DNA of 64,000 nt. It comes from Labilibaculum sp. GTDB taxonomy: Bacteria > Bacteroidota > Bacteroidia > Bacteroidales > Marinifilaceae. Below are positions 28,154-37,867 of this stretch, piece by piece (within the stretch, counting starts at the first letter, position 1; every line of letters starts with the position of its first letter). Below the pieces are notes generated by a model. That model saw only the letters and a list, made by a program, of their open reading frames with translations. It had not been told where the DNA came from and did not search any database. A program made the translations under genes and the position numbers. The stretch is taken from contig NZ_OY761461.1 in assembly GCF_963664555.1 (NCBI RefSeq), positions 3,947,769 to 4,011,768 on the forward strand. Direction: 5' to 3'.

Positions 28154-28837
28154 TTATACATCATCGGATTTAAACTGAAAACCCAATCGTTTACCCGTTG
28201 GGATTCTTGCATTCTGAATTTTCTCGAACATCTGTCCTACTGACATGATCTTCACATTATCGTATGGAGGAACCAATAAATCGAAATTCAAAGAATAATT
28301 AATGGCAGTTTCCACAATGTTTCGCAGGTTATCATGATCGGCAGTAGAAACCGATAAATCCGTTTGCAGCAAACCCAATTGTCTTTTCCCCTCAACAATG
28401 TAATGCTTTTCTCTGTTGATAAAAATTCGGGCAACCAAATATCCTAAATCCTCATATCGAGTATATTTAAAAGAATCGGCCAAAAAATTATAGACATTGA
28501 TAATGCCTGAGTAAGCATTGTCAGGATCTGTTTTCACGTAAGCTTGCTTCCACACATTATGATCTCTGTTAAATTGAAATACATTGGTATGCAAACTAAA
28601 AACTAAAATATCGGATGCAATCTTAATTTGATATTCAAATTCTCCTTTGTCCTCAAAAGAAAGAAGTATATTTTCATCGACCTCACCCAATTCTGAATTG
28701 TACTCTTCAATTAGATTTTTAACTACAGTTCGTAATTCCTCGAATATTTCCTTGGTATTTTTATAAACAACCTGCTTTAATGAAGCTTTGTCCATAATTG
28801 TTGATAGTATGGCTGCTTTTGTGTTTAAGATATTCAT
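28154..28837 (-). CDS. Conserved-looking hypothetical protein, 227 aa
   Basis: Not recognised. Start ATG 28837 (MNILNTKAAIL) is preferred to an in-frame ATG 48 bp upstream, because the upstream stretch is a hydrophobic T/A-rich string adjoining the proS terminator. Soluble, no signal peptide. The N-terminal half is helical (KEIFEELRTVVKNLIEEYN). The middle has strand-like blocks (FEYQIKIASDILVFSLHTNVF) and GYLVARIFINREKHYIVEG. The C-terminus is GKRLGFQFKSDDV. Proteins like this occur in Bacteroidota genomes without known function (recollection, not searched). Confidence 0.65.
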   Translation of the reverse strand: MNILNTKAAILSTIMDKASLKQVVYKNTKEIFEELRTVVKNLIEEYNSELGEVDENILLSFEDKGEFEYQIKIASDILVFSLHTNVFQFNRDHNVWKQAYVKTDPDNAYSGIINVYNFLADSFKYTRYEDLGYLVARIFINREKHYIVEGKRQLGLLQTDLSVSTADHDNLRNIVETAINYSLNFDLLVPPYDNVKIMSVGQMFEKIQNARIPTGKRLGFQFKSDDV

Positions 28838-28870
28838 TGTGTTATTGTTTAAAAATGAAAAGTAAATATA

Positions 28871-28905
28871 CAAAAAAACAGTCATCAGATACCTGATGAC
28901 TGTTT
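28871..28905 (-). terminator. Terminator after proS
   Basis: On the minus strand, a perfect 13-bp stem AAACAGTCATCAG / CTGATGACTGTTT with loop GTAT, followed by four more T. It lies 29 bp after the proS stop. Confidence 0.92.
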
Positions 28906-28933
28906 GATAATATTTACAATTAACTTTTCTTAA

Positions 28934-30409
28934 TTAATAAGATTTTGCGAATACCACTCTTTGCTTTGAAGGTTTACCGGTTACCATACAAACCCCTTCT
29001 TCTCCATCTCCTTCGAAAGGAATACAGCGAATTGTTGCTTTAGTCTCCGTTTGAATTTTCTCTTCTGTTTCGGCTGTACCATCCCAGTGAGCAAGGAAAA
29101 ATCCGGTTTTGCTTTCCAAAAGTTCCTTGAACTCTTCGTAAGTATCCACTTTAGTCGTTTTTTCTGTTCTAAAATCTAATGCTTTCTGGAAAATACTATT
29201 CTGAATTTCTTCCATTAAATTTTCAATCAAATCTTCTACACCTTCAATAGAAACTGTTTCTTTTGTTAGGGTATCACGACGGGCCAACTCGATGGTTCCA
29301 TTCTCCAAATCGCGGGCACCAATTGCCAAACGAACAGGTACACCCTTTAATTCGTATTCAGCAAATTTCCATCCCGGCTTGCGATTATCGCTATCATCGA
29401 ATTTAACTGAAATGCCTTTGGCTTTTAGTTTTGCAACAATAGGATTTATAGTTTCTGCAATTTTCTCCAACTCTTCAGCTTTGCGGTAAATAGGTACAAT
29501 TACCACCTGAATAGGAGCCAGTTTTGGAGGCAAAACCAAACCATTATCATCGGAGTGAGCCATTACCAAAGCACCCATTAAACGAGTTGAAACCCCCCAT
29601 GAAGTTGCCCAAACATAATCCTCTTTGCCTTCTTTGTTAGTAAATTTTACATCAAATGCTTTTGCAAAATTCTGTCCTAAAAAGTGAGATGTTCCTGCCT
29701 GAAGAGCTTTACCATCCTGCATTAAGGCTTCAATACAATAAGTATCCAATGCTCCTGCAAAACGCTCAGATTCTGTTTTATGTCCCTTTAACACGGGAAC
29801 AGACATCCATTTCTCGGCAAATTCACCGTAAATATCAACCATTTGTTTGGTCTCGATCAATGCCTCTTCTTTAGTTGCATGTGCCGTATGGCCTTCTTGC
29901 CATAAAAATTCTGATGTACGCAAAAATAAACGGGTCCGCATTTCCCAACGCATAACATTCGCCCACTGATTACAAAGAATTGGTAAGTCGCGGTACGATT
30001 GAATCCAGTTTTTATAAGTACTCCAAATAATCGTTTCAGAAGTTGGCCGAATAATTAACTCTTCCTCCAACTTAGCATCCGGATCAACAATCACTCCTTT
30101 TCCGTTCGGATCATTTTTCAAACGGTAATGAGTTACCACTGCACATTCCTTTGCAAAACCTTCCACATGATCAGCTTCCTTACTCAAAAATGATTTAGGA
30201 ATTAAAAGAGGAAAATATGCATTTTGATGACCTGTCTCCTTGAACATTCTATCCAATTGAGCCTGTATCTTTTCCCAAATAGCATAGCCATAAGGTTTAA
30301 TAATCATACATCCCCTTACAGGAGAGTTTTCTGCTAAATCTGCCTTGATCACCAAGTCATTATACCATTGCGAATAATTTTCGCTTCTACTGGTTAAAAC
30401 TTTTGCCAT
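28934..30409 (-). CDS. proS: Prolyl-tRNA synthetase (short, archaeal/eukaryote-like type)
   Basis: Charges tRNA-Pro. 491 aa, without the about 180-residue editing insertion of the long bacterial form, hence the type 3 ProS found in Bacteroidota. Class II motifs: [17 protein letters not shown] (motif 1 region), [12 protein letters not shown], motif 2 [20 protein letters not shown] with GHTAHAT, and motif 3 [19 protein letters not shown]. An anticodon-binding domain follows from about residue 300, then a C-terminal zinc-like domain ending in the characteristic Tyr (FAKSY). Essential gene. A tRNA-Pro(GGG) is present at 47421. Confidence 0.96.
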   Translation of the reverse strand: MAKVLTSRSENYSQWYNDLVIKADLAENSPVRGCMIIKPYGYAIWEKIQAQLDRMFKETGHQNAYFPLLIPKSFLSKEADHVEGFAKECAVVTHYRLKNDPNGKGVIVDPDAKLEEELIIRPTSETIIWSTYKNWIQSYRDLPILCNQWANVMRWEMRTRLFLRTSEFLWQEGHTAHATKEEALIETKQMVDIYGEFAEKWMSVPVLKGHKTESERFAGALDTYCIEALMQDGKALQAGTSHFLGQNFAKAFDVKFTNKEGKEDYVWATSWGVSTRLMGALVMAHSDDNGLVLPPKLAPIQVVIVPIYRKAEELEKIAETINPIVAKLKAKGISVKFDDSDNRKPGWKFAEYELKGVPVRLAIGARDLENGTIELARRDTLTKETVSIEGVEDLIENLMEEIQNSIFQKALDFRTEKTTKVDTYEEFKELLESKTGFFLAHWDGTAETEEKIQTETKATIRCIPFEGDGEEGVCMVTGKPSKQRVVFAKSY

Positions 30410-30463
30410 TATATATTGTTTTGGTATGGTATTTGCTACTTTTAGGGTAGTTATAATTCTTTA

Positions 30464-30471
30464 CAAAAGTA
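30464..30471 (-). promoter_or_regulatory. Candidate -7 element for proS
   Basis: TACTTTTG on the minus strand, 54 bp upstream of the proS ATG, matches TAnnTTTG. No clear -33. Confidence 0.45.
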
Positions 30472-30510
30472 AAAAATAATCTTAGATAATTCATTATTGG
30501 AGGACAAGCG

Positions 30511-32031
30511 ATGAAAACCTATTTAAAAATTCTACTCGTTACAGCATTCTTTGCAGCCAGTTGCTCCCCATCTTATATGGGAACAGCGGTTTACGAAGAT
30601 GATTTGTATTACAACCCAAATCAGGCTCCTTTATTAGTTCAAAAAGTTGAAGCCAATTCCCCTGCTGTTCAAAAGAGCAATTCTTTAGCTCCGGCAACAG
30701 CAACACAATCATCAACAAAAACCAATCCAAATATTGAATCGGAAGCTCTTGATGATCGTAATTTTGATGCATTACAACAAAAATACACCGAAATATTAAA
30801 TGATGAGTCAATTGGTAGTGTTGACACAGTAATTTATGAAGGTGATTCAGGTTATTACTTAGGTGGATTTACTGGTTCGGAAAGGGATCAGGAAGAAGCT
30901 CAACGTTTACGGGAAATGTATCCTCAGGGATTTGGTTACTACGATAACAGCGGTTACAATACCGCGATGTGGCTGGCCGGAGATCCTGACTGGAATGTTT
31001 ACGTAGATGGAAACAATGTATGGTGGACACCAACATGGACCAATTACCGCTTTTACAATGGCTATAACTATTCCACAATGAGATACGGCAATCTGTTTGC
31101 TTACAACTATCCATACGGATACTATGGCAATAATTCCTATTGGGGATTTAATTTGGGCTTTGGCGACAGTTGGTATTGGGATTTGAATTTCGGCTGGGGA
31201 TTCTCAAATCATTATTACGGACATTACTATCCATACTATGGTTACTACGGACATCATGGATATTATGGTCACCACGGATACAATAATTATGCCTCTTCAA
31301 CTTATGATGGAAAAAGAAGATCAAATAATTATAAAGCAGGAACTGTAACTAATACAAGTGCCTCCAGAAGAACAAACACAAATGCAACTTCGGCATCAAC
31401 CAGAAGGTCAGCAGTTTCGAGCACAAAAACTGGTACTGTAAGCACAACCAGAAGATCAACAAGCTCTGCTGCCGATGATATCAGAAGAAGTAATGCTGCG
31501 GCCCGTTACAGCTCAGGCAATGGAAATTCTTATGGAACAAGAAGAACTGTATTAAATGGTACTTCAGGCAGAAGATCTACTTATGGAACTAATCCTGCAA
31601 CAAGAACAGAGACTAATAGCAGAAGTAATTATTCCAACGGAAATACCAATCAAAATAGAAACAGTTATTCCAATACCCGTAGAAGTACATCACCAAGCTA
31701 TAATAAGCCACAAACGAATACAAGACCTTCTTACAACCGATCTTCAAATTCTAACAATTCGAGTTATTCAAAATCGTCGACAAGATCGTCTTATTCTAAA
31801 GTGAACAGTAATTCGTCCAAATCAACTTACAGATCAGGTTCTTCAAGATCTAATTCCGGTTACAGCAACAGCGGAACCAGAAGATCATCAGGATCATCAG
31901 GATCATCGGTTCGTTCCTCGAGAAGCAGTTCCGGATCATCAGGAACTTCAACAAGATCATCAAGTGGAAGTTCCAGATCATCGAGCGGAAGTTCAAATTC
32001 CAGTAACTCAGGAAGTACCAGAAGGCGATAA
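30511..32031 (+). CDS. Low-complexity lipoprotein with Tyr/Gly/His-rich core and Ser/Arg-rich tail
   Basis: 506 aa. Lipoprotein signal with lipobox FAASC (Cys18). Residues about 20-150 are acidic and ordinary, with LREMYPQGFGYYDNSGYN. Residues about 150-265 are rich in Tyr, Trp, Gly, Asn and His (repeated YYGHHGYYGHHGY). From about 270 to the end the protein is almost only Ser, Arg, Thr, Asn and Gly, ending in Arg-Arg-Arg. The tail would be highly basic and disordered and may bind polyanions or the cell wall (inference). Bacteroidota carry similar 'prolyl-tRNA synthetase-adjacent' hypotheticals, but I cannot name a family. A 28-bp hairpin-forming repeat follows the stop. Confidence 0.75.
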   Translation: MKTYLKILLVTAFFAASCSPSYMGTAVYEDDLYYNPNQAPLLVQKVEANSPAVQKSNSLAPATATQSSTKTNPNIESEALDDRNFDALQQKYTEILNDESIGSVDTVIYEGDSGYYLGGFTGSERDQEEAQRLREMYPQGFGYYDNSGYNTAMWLAGDPDWNVYVDGNNVWWTPTWTNYRFYNGYNYSTMRYGNLFAYNYPYGYYGNNSYWGFNLGFGDSWYWDLNFGWGFSNHYYGHYYPYYGYYGHHGYYGHHGYNNYASSTYDGKRRSNNYKAGTVTNTSASRRTNTNATSASTRRSAVSSTKTGTVSTTRRSTSSAADDIRRSNAAARYSSGNGNSYGTRRTVLNGTSGRRSTYGTNPATRTETNSRSNYSNGNTNQNRNSYSNTRRSTSPSYNKPQTNTRPSYNRSSNSNNSSYSKSSTRSSYSKVNSNSSKSTYRSGSSRSNSGYSNSGTRRSSGSSGSSVRSSRSSSGSSGTSTRSSSGSSRSSSGSSNSSNSGSTRRR

Positions 32032-32033
32032 AA

Positions 32034-32075
32034 TATAATCACCGGAGTTTCGTTCTCCAAGCTCCGGTGATTATA
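32034..32075. terminator. Hairpin after the Ser/Arg-rich lipoprotein gene
   Basis: Perfect 14-bp stem, TATAATCACCGGAG (32034-32047) and CTCCGGTGATTATA (32062-32075), 14-nt loop. No T-run follows, so it may act as an mRNA end-stabiliser or weak terminator. Confidence 0.6.
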
Positions 32076-32200
32076 AACAGAACCAACAAAAACGAATTTA
32101 CGATCATCCTAAATCTGATATAACTTTTCAGCTTACTCTCTTAATTGAATGATTGCAATTTTTGATCAGAATAACACAAGACATTTTAAAAATCTTTTTT

Positions 32201-33658
32201 ATGAAACGATATACTTTTTTGCTCATCTTGTCCCTAATAGCAGGAACTTCATATTCTCAGAGTGTAGATAATGCACTAAAATATTCGAGACAAGAATTTA
32301 ACGGAACTGCGCGTTCAACCGCCATGGGTGGTGCTTTCGGTGCCTTAGGAGGCGACTTTTCAAGCCTAAGTATAAATCCTGCAGGTATCGGTGTTTACAG
32401 AAGTTCAGAATTTACATTTACTCCTTCCATTGAATATACTGAATCAAAAAACAATGGTTTTTCTGAGGATAAGTATAGTTTTACCATAGGGAATGTTGGC
32501 TATGTAGCTAGTTTTATTCCAAGAATAGCACCTGAAAAAGGATGGCAAAATTTCAACTTTGGGATTGGCTACAACCGAATTGCTAATTTCAATAGAGAAG
32601 GTTATTTATTCAATTTAAATTCAGGAACATCATTGCTTGATAAATGGGCCGAATTGGCCGCTGGCAATTCTCCAGACAATCTGTACTCTTTTGAAGAAAA
32701 ACTTGCTTACGACACTTACCTAATCAATAATGATGATGATTTAAACTATCAATCGGTGCTCTTCGGAAATGATCGTATGGATCAGCAAAAAAGGGTTGAC
32801 GAGAAAGGATACATTGGCGAATATGTAGTGTCTTTTGGTGCTAATTACGGACACAAATTGTACTTAGGAGCAACTGTTGGAATTCAAGACCTATACCACA
32901 AATCAACAACCTCTTATTCAGAATTTTCCCTTGCTGATAACATTACATCATTGAATGAATTTACTTTTAATGAATACATGACAACATCTGGTGTCGGTGT
33001 TAACTTTAAATTTGGAGCTATTTATAAAGTCACAAACAGTTTGAGATTAGGTGCAGCAATTCACACACCTACATTTTATAATCTTGACGAAACTTACGAT
33101 ACATCAGTAAGTTCAGAATTTGATCCAAATATTCCTGATGCATTTCCTGAAGACGGGGAAGCATATCATGCCTACGAGTCGGAGTTTGTATCAAGAACCA
33201 GTTATGATTTTGAAACTCCATTCAGAACAATCCTTAGTGCCGCTTATTTATTCGGACAAAAAGGCGTACTTAGTGTAGATTACGAAATGATTGACTACTC
33301 TAATGCCGAATTTAACGATAGTGACGCTGGAGATTTGATGAACGAAAATCAAGACATTGCAAACTCATACCGGTCAACTTCTAATTTAAGAATTGGTGCC
33401 GAATACCGACTTACACCTAACATAAGTATACGCGGAGGATACGCTAAAATTGGAGATCCTTACAAAAGTTTTATTGATGAAGGTTACAACACTTACTCTG
33501 CAGGTTTTGGAATTAAACAGAACAACTTCTTCTTTGATATGGCCTATCAATATAAAGAGTACGATGAAGATTTTGTTATCTACTCAGGCAGTAATGATAT
33601 CATAAGCCTGAACAATACAAACCATCAGGTTCGAATGACCTTTGGATTCAAATTTTAA
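32201..33658 (+). CDS. FadL/TodX-like outer-membrane transport protein
   Basis: 485 aa from ATG 32201; an earlier in-frame start adds a non-signal-like stretch. A signal peptide (1-19, ending TSYSQ) is followed by the N-terminal plug-type block TARSTAMGGAFGALGGDFSS and SINPAGIGVYRSSEF, typical of the OmpP1/FadL/TodX superfamily. Amphipathic strands continue to the C-terminal VRMTFGFKF (terminal Phe). The substrate, probably a hydrophobic compound, is not predictable. Single gene with its own terminator. Confidence 0.85.
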   Translation: MKRYTFLLILSLIAGTSYSQSVDNALKYSRQEFNGTARSTAMGGAFGALGGDFSSLSINPAGIGVYRSSEFTFTPSIEYTESKNNGFSEDKYSFTIGNVGYVASFIPRIAPEKGWQNFNFGIGYNRIANFNREGYLFNLNSGTSLLDKWAELAAGNSPDNLYSFEEKLAYDTYLINNDDDLNYQSVLFGNDRMDQQKRVDEKGYIGEYVVSFGANYGHKLYLGATVGIQDLYHKSTTSYSEFSLADNITSLNEFTFNEYMTTSGVGVNFKFGAIYKVTNSLRLGAAIHTPTFYNLDETYDTSVSSEFDPNIPDAFPEDGEAYHAYESEFVSRTSYDFETPFRTILSAAYLFGQKGVLSVDYEMIDYSNAEFNDSDAGDLMNENQDIANSYRSTSNLRIGAEYRLTPNISIRGGYAKIGDPYKSFIDEGYNTYSAGFGIKQNNFFFDMAYQYKEYDEDFVIYSGSNDIISLNNTNHQVRMTFGFKF

Positions 33659-33681
33659 GAACACTGCGACTATATCTAAAA

Positions 33682-33711
33682 AGAGATTGCCAAGATAGCA
33701 ATCTCTTTTTT
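33682..33711 (+). terminator. Terminator after the FadL-like gene
   Basis: Perfect 9-bp stem AGAGATTGC / GCAATCTCT, loop CAAGATA, then a T-run. IS copy 2 is inserted 15 bp beyond it. Confidence 0.92.
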
Positions 33712-33725
33712 ATTGCAAAAAAAAT

Positions 33726-35525
33726 GAGGATGTCTCATAACAAAGTAGACATCCTCTTTTTCATGATCTTTTGTTTTTTTGAGATTAAACTGCCTTATAC
33801 TGCTTATTTGTTTTTGGAAGTCTTTTTTACCTCCAATATGCAAAACAGAGGTTTCATATAGAGGAAATAGGACTTCAAAAGAATTAAGAAAGGCCGTTAG
33901 GCCACTTTTCTACTATTCATTTTCTTAAGATTTATGGCTAGAGCCAATAATCCCATTTCGATTTCTACTTTTTCTTTGCCACGAAGTAAAAATCGTTTAA
34001 ATCCTTTATTGTGTTTAAGGTTACCAAAAGCGGCCTCTACATCAACCGGTCTTTGACTCCTGTGCTTCAATCCTTCTTCTGAGGTTAAATGTTCTCGTGC
34101 TTTACTTCTTAATTCGTTGAGTCGGTGATTGATCTGAATCGTTCGATTACCTTTTGCTTTGTGACACATCCCCCTAAGTGGGCATCCGTTACAGTTTTGA
34201 GCTTGATAAACATGGATTGTCTTAAAATGACCGGCTTGGCTTTTTTCCTTTTTTATCTTCTTAAGATTCATTACTTGTCCCATTGGGCAGTAGTAAATAT
34301 CCTGTTTAGAGTCGTAGAATAAATTGTTGGGGTGAAACTCGCAATAAGTTTTGGCTCCCTTCTTTTGTTCTTTATGAAAGTAATTGTATTTCACAAAAGA
34401 GGTTAATCCTTCCGCTTCAAGAAATTCATAATTCTCCTCAGACCCATAACCGGAATCTGCACATACGCTGTTTAGTTTGTCTGGATACAACTGTTGAACC
34501 TCTTTCATATGAGGTATAAAGGTTTTTGTATCGGTTGGATTATTATGGTTTGAATAATTTACAATGAATTGATTTTGTGTGCTAAACTGCAGGTTATATC
34601 CTGGTTTTAGCTGACCATTTTGCATATAGTCATCCTTCATTCGCATAAAGGTTGCATCCGGATCCGTTTTTGAATAACTATTTCGCTCTTCCAATATCTT
34701 TAGCTTTTGCTCGTTTTTTCGGAGATTATCAGCATAATTCTTCTTGGCATAGTTGAGTTGCCGGCGTTTCTTAGCATCCACTTTCTTATCCCTCAAGGCC
34801 TCATTAATTGTCTCAATGGTCTGCTCTATTTTTTCTGGATCAACATCACTTAAATCGGGCTTACTTACATTTGCTAAATCCGATTTGGCTACCTGCTCTG
34901 TATAATCCCAAAGTTCCCCCAACCGATCCTTCATGCGTTGGATATTCTTTTGAATGGCTTTACCCCAAACAAACGAAAACTTATTTGCATTGGCCTCGAT
35001 CTTGGTGCCATCGACATATATGGTTTGTAGATCAATATGTCCGGAATCTACCAGTAACAGGACTACTTGACTGAACACTTCCTTTAAAACACCTTTTAAT
35101 CGACTGCTTCTAAAGCGGGCAATCGTATTGTGATCTGGCTTTTGCATCCCTGACAACCACATGAAATGTACATTTTCTGATGCCGCCTGCTCTATTTTTC
35201 GAGAGGAATATACATTACACAAATAGGAATAAACTAATAACTTAAGCATCATTTTGGGATGATAGGCCTTTGCTCCCGTATAACTGTATTTTTCAAGGAT
35301 ACGATCTATCTGGACACCATCAATAATACTGCTGATGGTACGAACAGGGTGTTCAGATGATATGAAATCCGAGAGAGAAGGCGGAAAAAGAATCATCTGG
35401 TTTTGATGATAGGCTTTGAAATGAGATTTTTGAGGGACTAATTTCATATCTCTAAAATAAGAAATCAGTGATAAATATAAAAAACTATAAAACGAAAAAG
35501 AGACTATCTCATTTGAGACAGCCTC
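33726..35525 (-). mobile_element. IS1182-family insertion sequence, copy 2 (1800 bp)
   Basis: Same length, orientation and ends as copy 1. Only two differences were seen by eye, G instead of A at 34119 and 34131, both silent. The flanks are AAAT on the left and ATTT on the right, so here the inverted repeat extends 4 bp outward; no direct target duplication. The element lies between the FadL-like gene's terminator and the end of cysN (23 bp away). Confidence 0.93.
33897..35447 (-). CDS. IS1182-family transposase (copy 2)
   Basis: 516 aa, identical in sequence to the transposase at 23090-24640, with the same intact DDE-type motifs (YVDGTKIEAN, CADSGYGSEEN, VEAAFGNLKH) and Cys cluster. Expected to be functional. 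Confidence 0.95.
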   Translation of the reverse strand: MKLVPQKSHFKAYHQNQMILFPPSLSDFISSEHPVRTISSIIDGVQIDRILEKYSYTGAKAYHPKMMLKLLVYSYLCNVYSSRKIEQAASENVHFMWLSGMQKPDHNTIARFRSSRLKGVLKEVFSQVVLLLVDSGHIDLQTIYVDGTKIEANANKFSFVWGKAIQKNIQRMKDRLGELWDYTEQVAKSDLANVSKPDLSDVDPEKIEQTIETINEALRDKKVDAKKRRQLNYAKKNYADNLRKNEQKLKILEERNSYSKTDPDATFMRMKDDYMQNGQLKPGYNLQFSTQNQFIVNYSNHNNPTDTKTFIPHMKEVQQLYPDKLNSVCADSGYGSEENYEFLEAEGLTSFVKYNYFHKEQKKGAKTYCEFHPNNLFYDSKQDIYYCPMGQVMNLKKIKKEKSQAGHFKTIHVYQAQNCNGCPLRGMCHKAKGNRTIQINHRLNELRSKAREHLTSEEGLKHRSQRPVDVEAAFGNLKHNKGFKRFLLRGKEKVEIEMGLLALAINLKKMNSRKVA

Positions 35526-35548
35526 ATTTACAATCCAATAATTGGATT

Positions 35549-36823
35549 TTATAAGATCATACCAGCAGCAACCGTTTCATTGGTTCCTTCATCAATAAGA
35601 ATAAAACTTCCCGTTAAGCGGTTCTTTTTGTACGAATCGAAAAACAATGGTTTTGCAGCTTTAAAAGATACACATGCTATATCATTTAATCCTACCACTT
35701 TATCATCTGTTACTTCATCCAAAGTATCTACATTTACCTTAAATTTCACATCCAGAATCATACAACGGGTTTCGTTGGTAGTATGCTTAATTGTATATTT
35801 TCCACGGGGCATCATGGCCCGTTCGTTCATCCAGCAAAGCATTGCTTCAAATTCCTGACTTACATTCGGTACATTATTCGCATCAACAATCATATCCCCT
35901 CTTGAAATATCAATATTGTCACTTAATCGTAATGTTACTGATTGAGGAGTAAAAGCAACCTCTTGTTCCCCGCTAAAAGAATCAATTGCCTCAATAGTTG
36001 TTTCAATTCCCGAAGGCAAAATCCGAACCTTATCGCCAGGATGAAAAACCCCACTTGCGACCCTACCCGCATATCCACGGTAATCGTGAAACTCGTCAGA
36101 TTGCGGACGGATTACATACTGCACAGGTAGTCTTGAGTCTCCATGATTACGATCATCAACAATTTTAATGTTTTCTAATAAATCCAACAATGGCGTACCA
36201 GAATACCAATCCATTTTCGTTGATGCATCAACCACATTATCACCCAATTTTGCCGAAATAGGAATAAAACGAACATCTTTAATATTCAATTTATCAACAA
36301 CCATTTTCTGGTAATCGGCCTTAATTCTTTCGTAAGTTTCTTGAGAAAAATCAACCAGATCCATTTTATTGATACACACAATAATATGCGGTATTTGCAA
36401 TAAGTTGGCTATGTATGAATGACGAAGCGTTTGTTCAATTACACCATTACGTGCATCAACCAAAATTAATGCAGCATTAGCGGTAGACGCACCGGTAACC
36501 ATGTTGCGGGTATACTGAATGTGTCCCGGAGTATCGGCGATAATAAACTTTCGTTTCGGGGTTGCAAAGTAACGGTAGGCAACATCAATAGTAATTCCTT
36601 GTTCACGTTCGGCTCTTAAACCGTCGGTTAGTAAAGCAAGGTCGACTTCTTCATCGCCTCTTTTTTTACTGCTGATTTCGATAGCTTCCATTTGATCTTC
36701 GAAAATAGCTTTGCTATCATATAATAATCTTCCAATAAGGGTACTCTTACCGTCATCAACACTTCCTGCAGTGGTGAATCGTAAAAGCTCCATATCTAAA
36801 TATCCTGCTGATTTTTCTGACAT
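35549..36823 (-). CDS. cysN: Sulfate adenylyltransferase subunit 1 (GTPase)
   Basis: 424-aa EF-Tu-like GTPase that drives APS formation by CysD. G1 TAGSVDDGKSTLIGRLL, switch region REQGITIDVAYRYF, G3 DTPGHIQYTRNMVTGAS, G4 NKMDLVDF and G5 SAKLGDNV are present, followed by two beta-barrel domains. The CysC fusion found in some CysNC proteins is absent; a separate cysC is in the same cluster. The cysD-cysN gap (57 bp) contains short TTAGC/TAGCT-type degenerate repeats. An IS copy lies 23 bp after the stop, so any former downstream operon member has been separated. Confidence 0.94.
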   Translation of the reverse strand: MSEKSAGYLDMELLRFTTAGSVDDGKSTLIGRLLYDSKAIFEDQMEAIEISSKKRGDEEVDLALLTDGLRAEREQGITIDVAYRYFATPKRKFIIADTPGHIQYTRNMVTGASTANAALILVDARNGVIEQTLRHSYIANLLQIPHIIVCINKMDLVDFSQETYERIKADYQKMVVDKLNIKDVRFIPISAKLGDNVVDASTKMDWYSGTPLLDLLENIKIVDDRNHGDSRLPVQYVIRPQSDEFHDYRGYAGRVASGVFHPGDKVRILPSGIETTIEAIDSFSGEQEVAFTPQSVTLRLSDNIDISRGDMIVDANNVPNVSQEFEAMLCWMNERAMMPRGKYTIKHTTNETRCMILDVKFKVNVDTLDEVTDDKVVGLNDIACVSFKAAKPLFFDSYKKNRLTGSFILIDEGTNETVAAGMIL

Positions 36824-36880
36824 ATCTGTATTTTTAGCTCTTAGCCGTTAGCTTCTAGCTTTTAGCCTCACATTCTATTT

Positions 36881-37786
36881 TTAAAAATATCCTTCTTTCT
36901 TACGATCTTCCATCGCAGCTTCCGACCTTCTATCATCAGCTCTTGTTCCACGCTCGGTTGTTCTTGTAGCTGCAACTTCTTCGATAATTTCCTCTAGAGT
37001 ATCAGCTTTCGATTCAACAGCTCCTGTACATGTAGCATCTCCAATGGTTCGGAATCTAACAATTCTTTTCTCTGTCTTTTCGCCTGGCCGCATGGGTATG
37101 CAATCGCTTTTCGCTAAAAGCGTTCCATTTCTTTGAAAAACTTCACGTTCGTGAGAAAAATACAAATTAGGAATTTCAATATTTTCAAGGTAAATGTATT
37201 GCCACACATCCATTTCGGTCCAATTCGAAATAGGAAACACTCTAAAATGCTCTCCCATATTTTTCTTCCCGTTAAACAAATTCCACAATTCAGGACGCTG
37301 ATTTTTTGGATCCCACTGACCAAACTCATCCCTATGAGAGAAAAAACGTTCTTTAGCTCTGGCTTTTTCCTCATCGCGACGACCACCGCCCATTGCACAA
37401 TCTATCTTTAAATCCTCGATACCATCTAAAAGAGTAACTGTTTGCAACTTATTTCTACTAGCATTAAATCCAGTTTCTTCTGCAACTTTTCCCTGATCAA
37501 TAGAATCCTGAACGTAACGCACAATGATACGAGTTCCTGTTTTCTCCATCAACATATCTCGAAACTCGATGGTTTCTGCAAAATTATGTCCTGTATCTAT
37601 ATGCATCATTGCAAATGGTACTTTCGCAGGTGCAAAAGCCTTACGAGCCAAATGAAACATGATAATAGAATCTTTTCCTCCGGAAAATAACATGACCGGA
37701 TTTTCAAATTGAGCAGCAACTTCACGAATCACAAAAATAGATTCAGCCTCCAGTTCTCTTAAATGATTAATATTGTATTCCTTCAT
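36881..37786 (-). CDS. cysD: Sulfate adenylyltransferase subunit 2
   Basis: 301-aa catalytic subunit of ATP sulfurylase (PAPS-reductase-like fold). P-loop-type VMLFSGGKDSIIMFHLARK, then MHIDTGHNFAETIEFRD, CAMGGGRRDEEKARAKERFF, FPISNWTEMDVWQYI and the C-terminal RTTERGTRADDRRSEAAMED. Works with CysN to make adenylyl sulfate. It lies between cysC and cysN in one minus-strand operon with gaps of 81 and 57 bp. Confidence 0.95.
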   Translation of the reverse strand: MKEYNINHLRELEAESIFVIREVAAQFENPVMLFSGGKDSIIMFHLARKAFAPAKVPFAMMHIDTGHNFAETIEFRDMLMEKTGTRIIVRYVQDSIDQGKVAEETGFNASRNKLQTVTLLDGIEDLKIDCAMGGGRRDEEKARAKERFFSHRDEFGQWDPKNQRPELWNLFNGKKNMGEHFRVFPISNWTEMDVWQYIYLENIEIPNLYFSHEREVFQRNGTLLAKSDCIPMRPGEKTEKRIVRFRTIGDATCTGAVESKADTLEEIIEEVAATRTTERGTRADDRRSEAAMEDRKKEGYF

Positions 37787-37867
37787 TCGAAAATATTTTA
37801 TTTGCTTTCTAACAGACCATTTATTAAAATAGTCATATAAATAAAGTCTACTTGGTTTTCAATTTCA

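Noticed and set aside
22919-35525. The two IS copies as a composite transposon carrying cargo
   Set aside because: The enclosed genes are ordinary chromosomal ones including essential proS; no target duplication at the outer ends was seen. The copies look like independent insertions.
36835-36866. Short TTAGC/TAGCT-type repeats between cysD and cysN as a regulatory site
   Set aside because: They look like a common degenerate intergenic string with no symmetry; no function can be supported.
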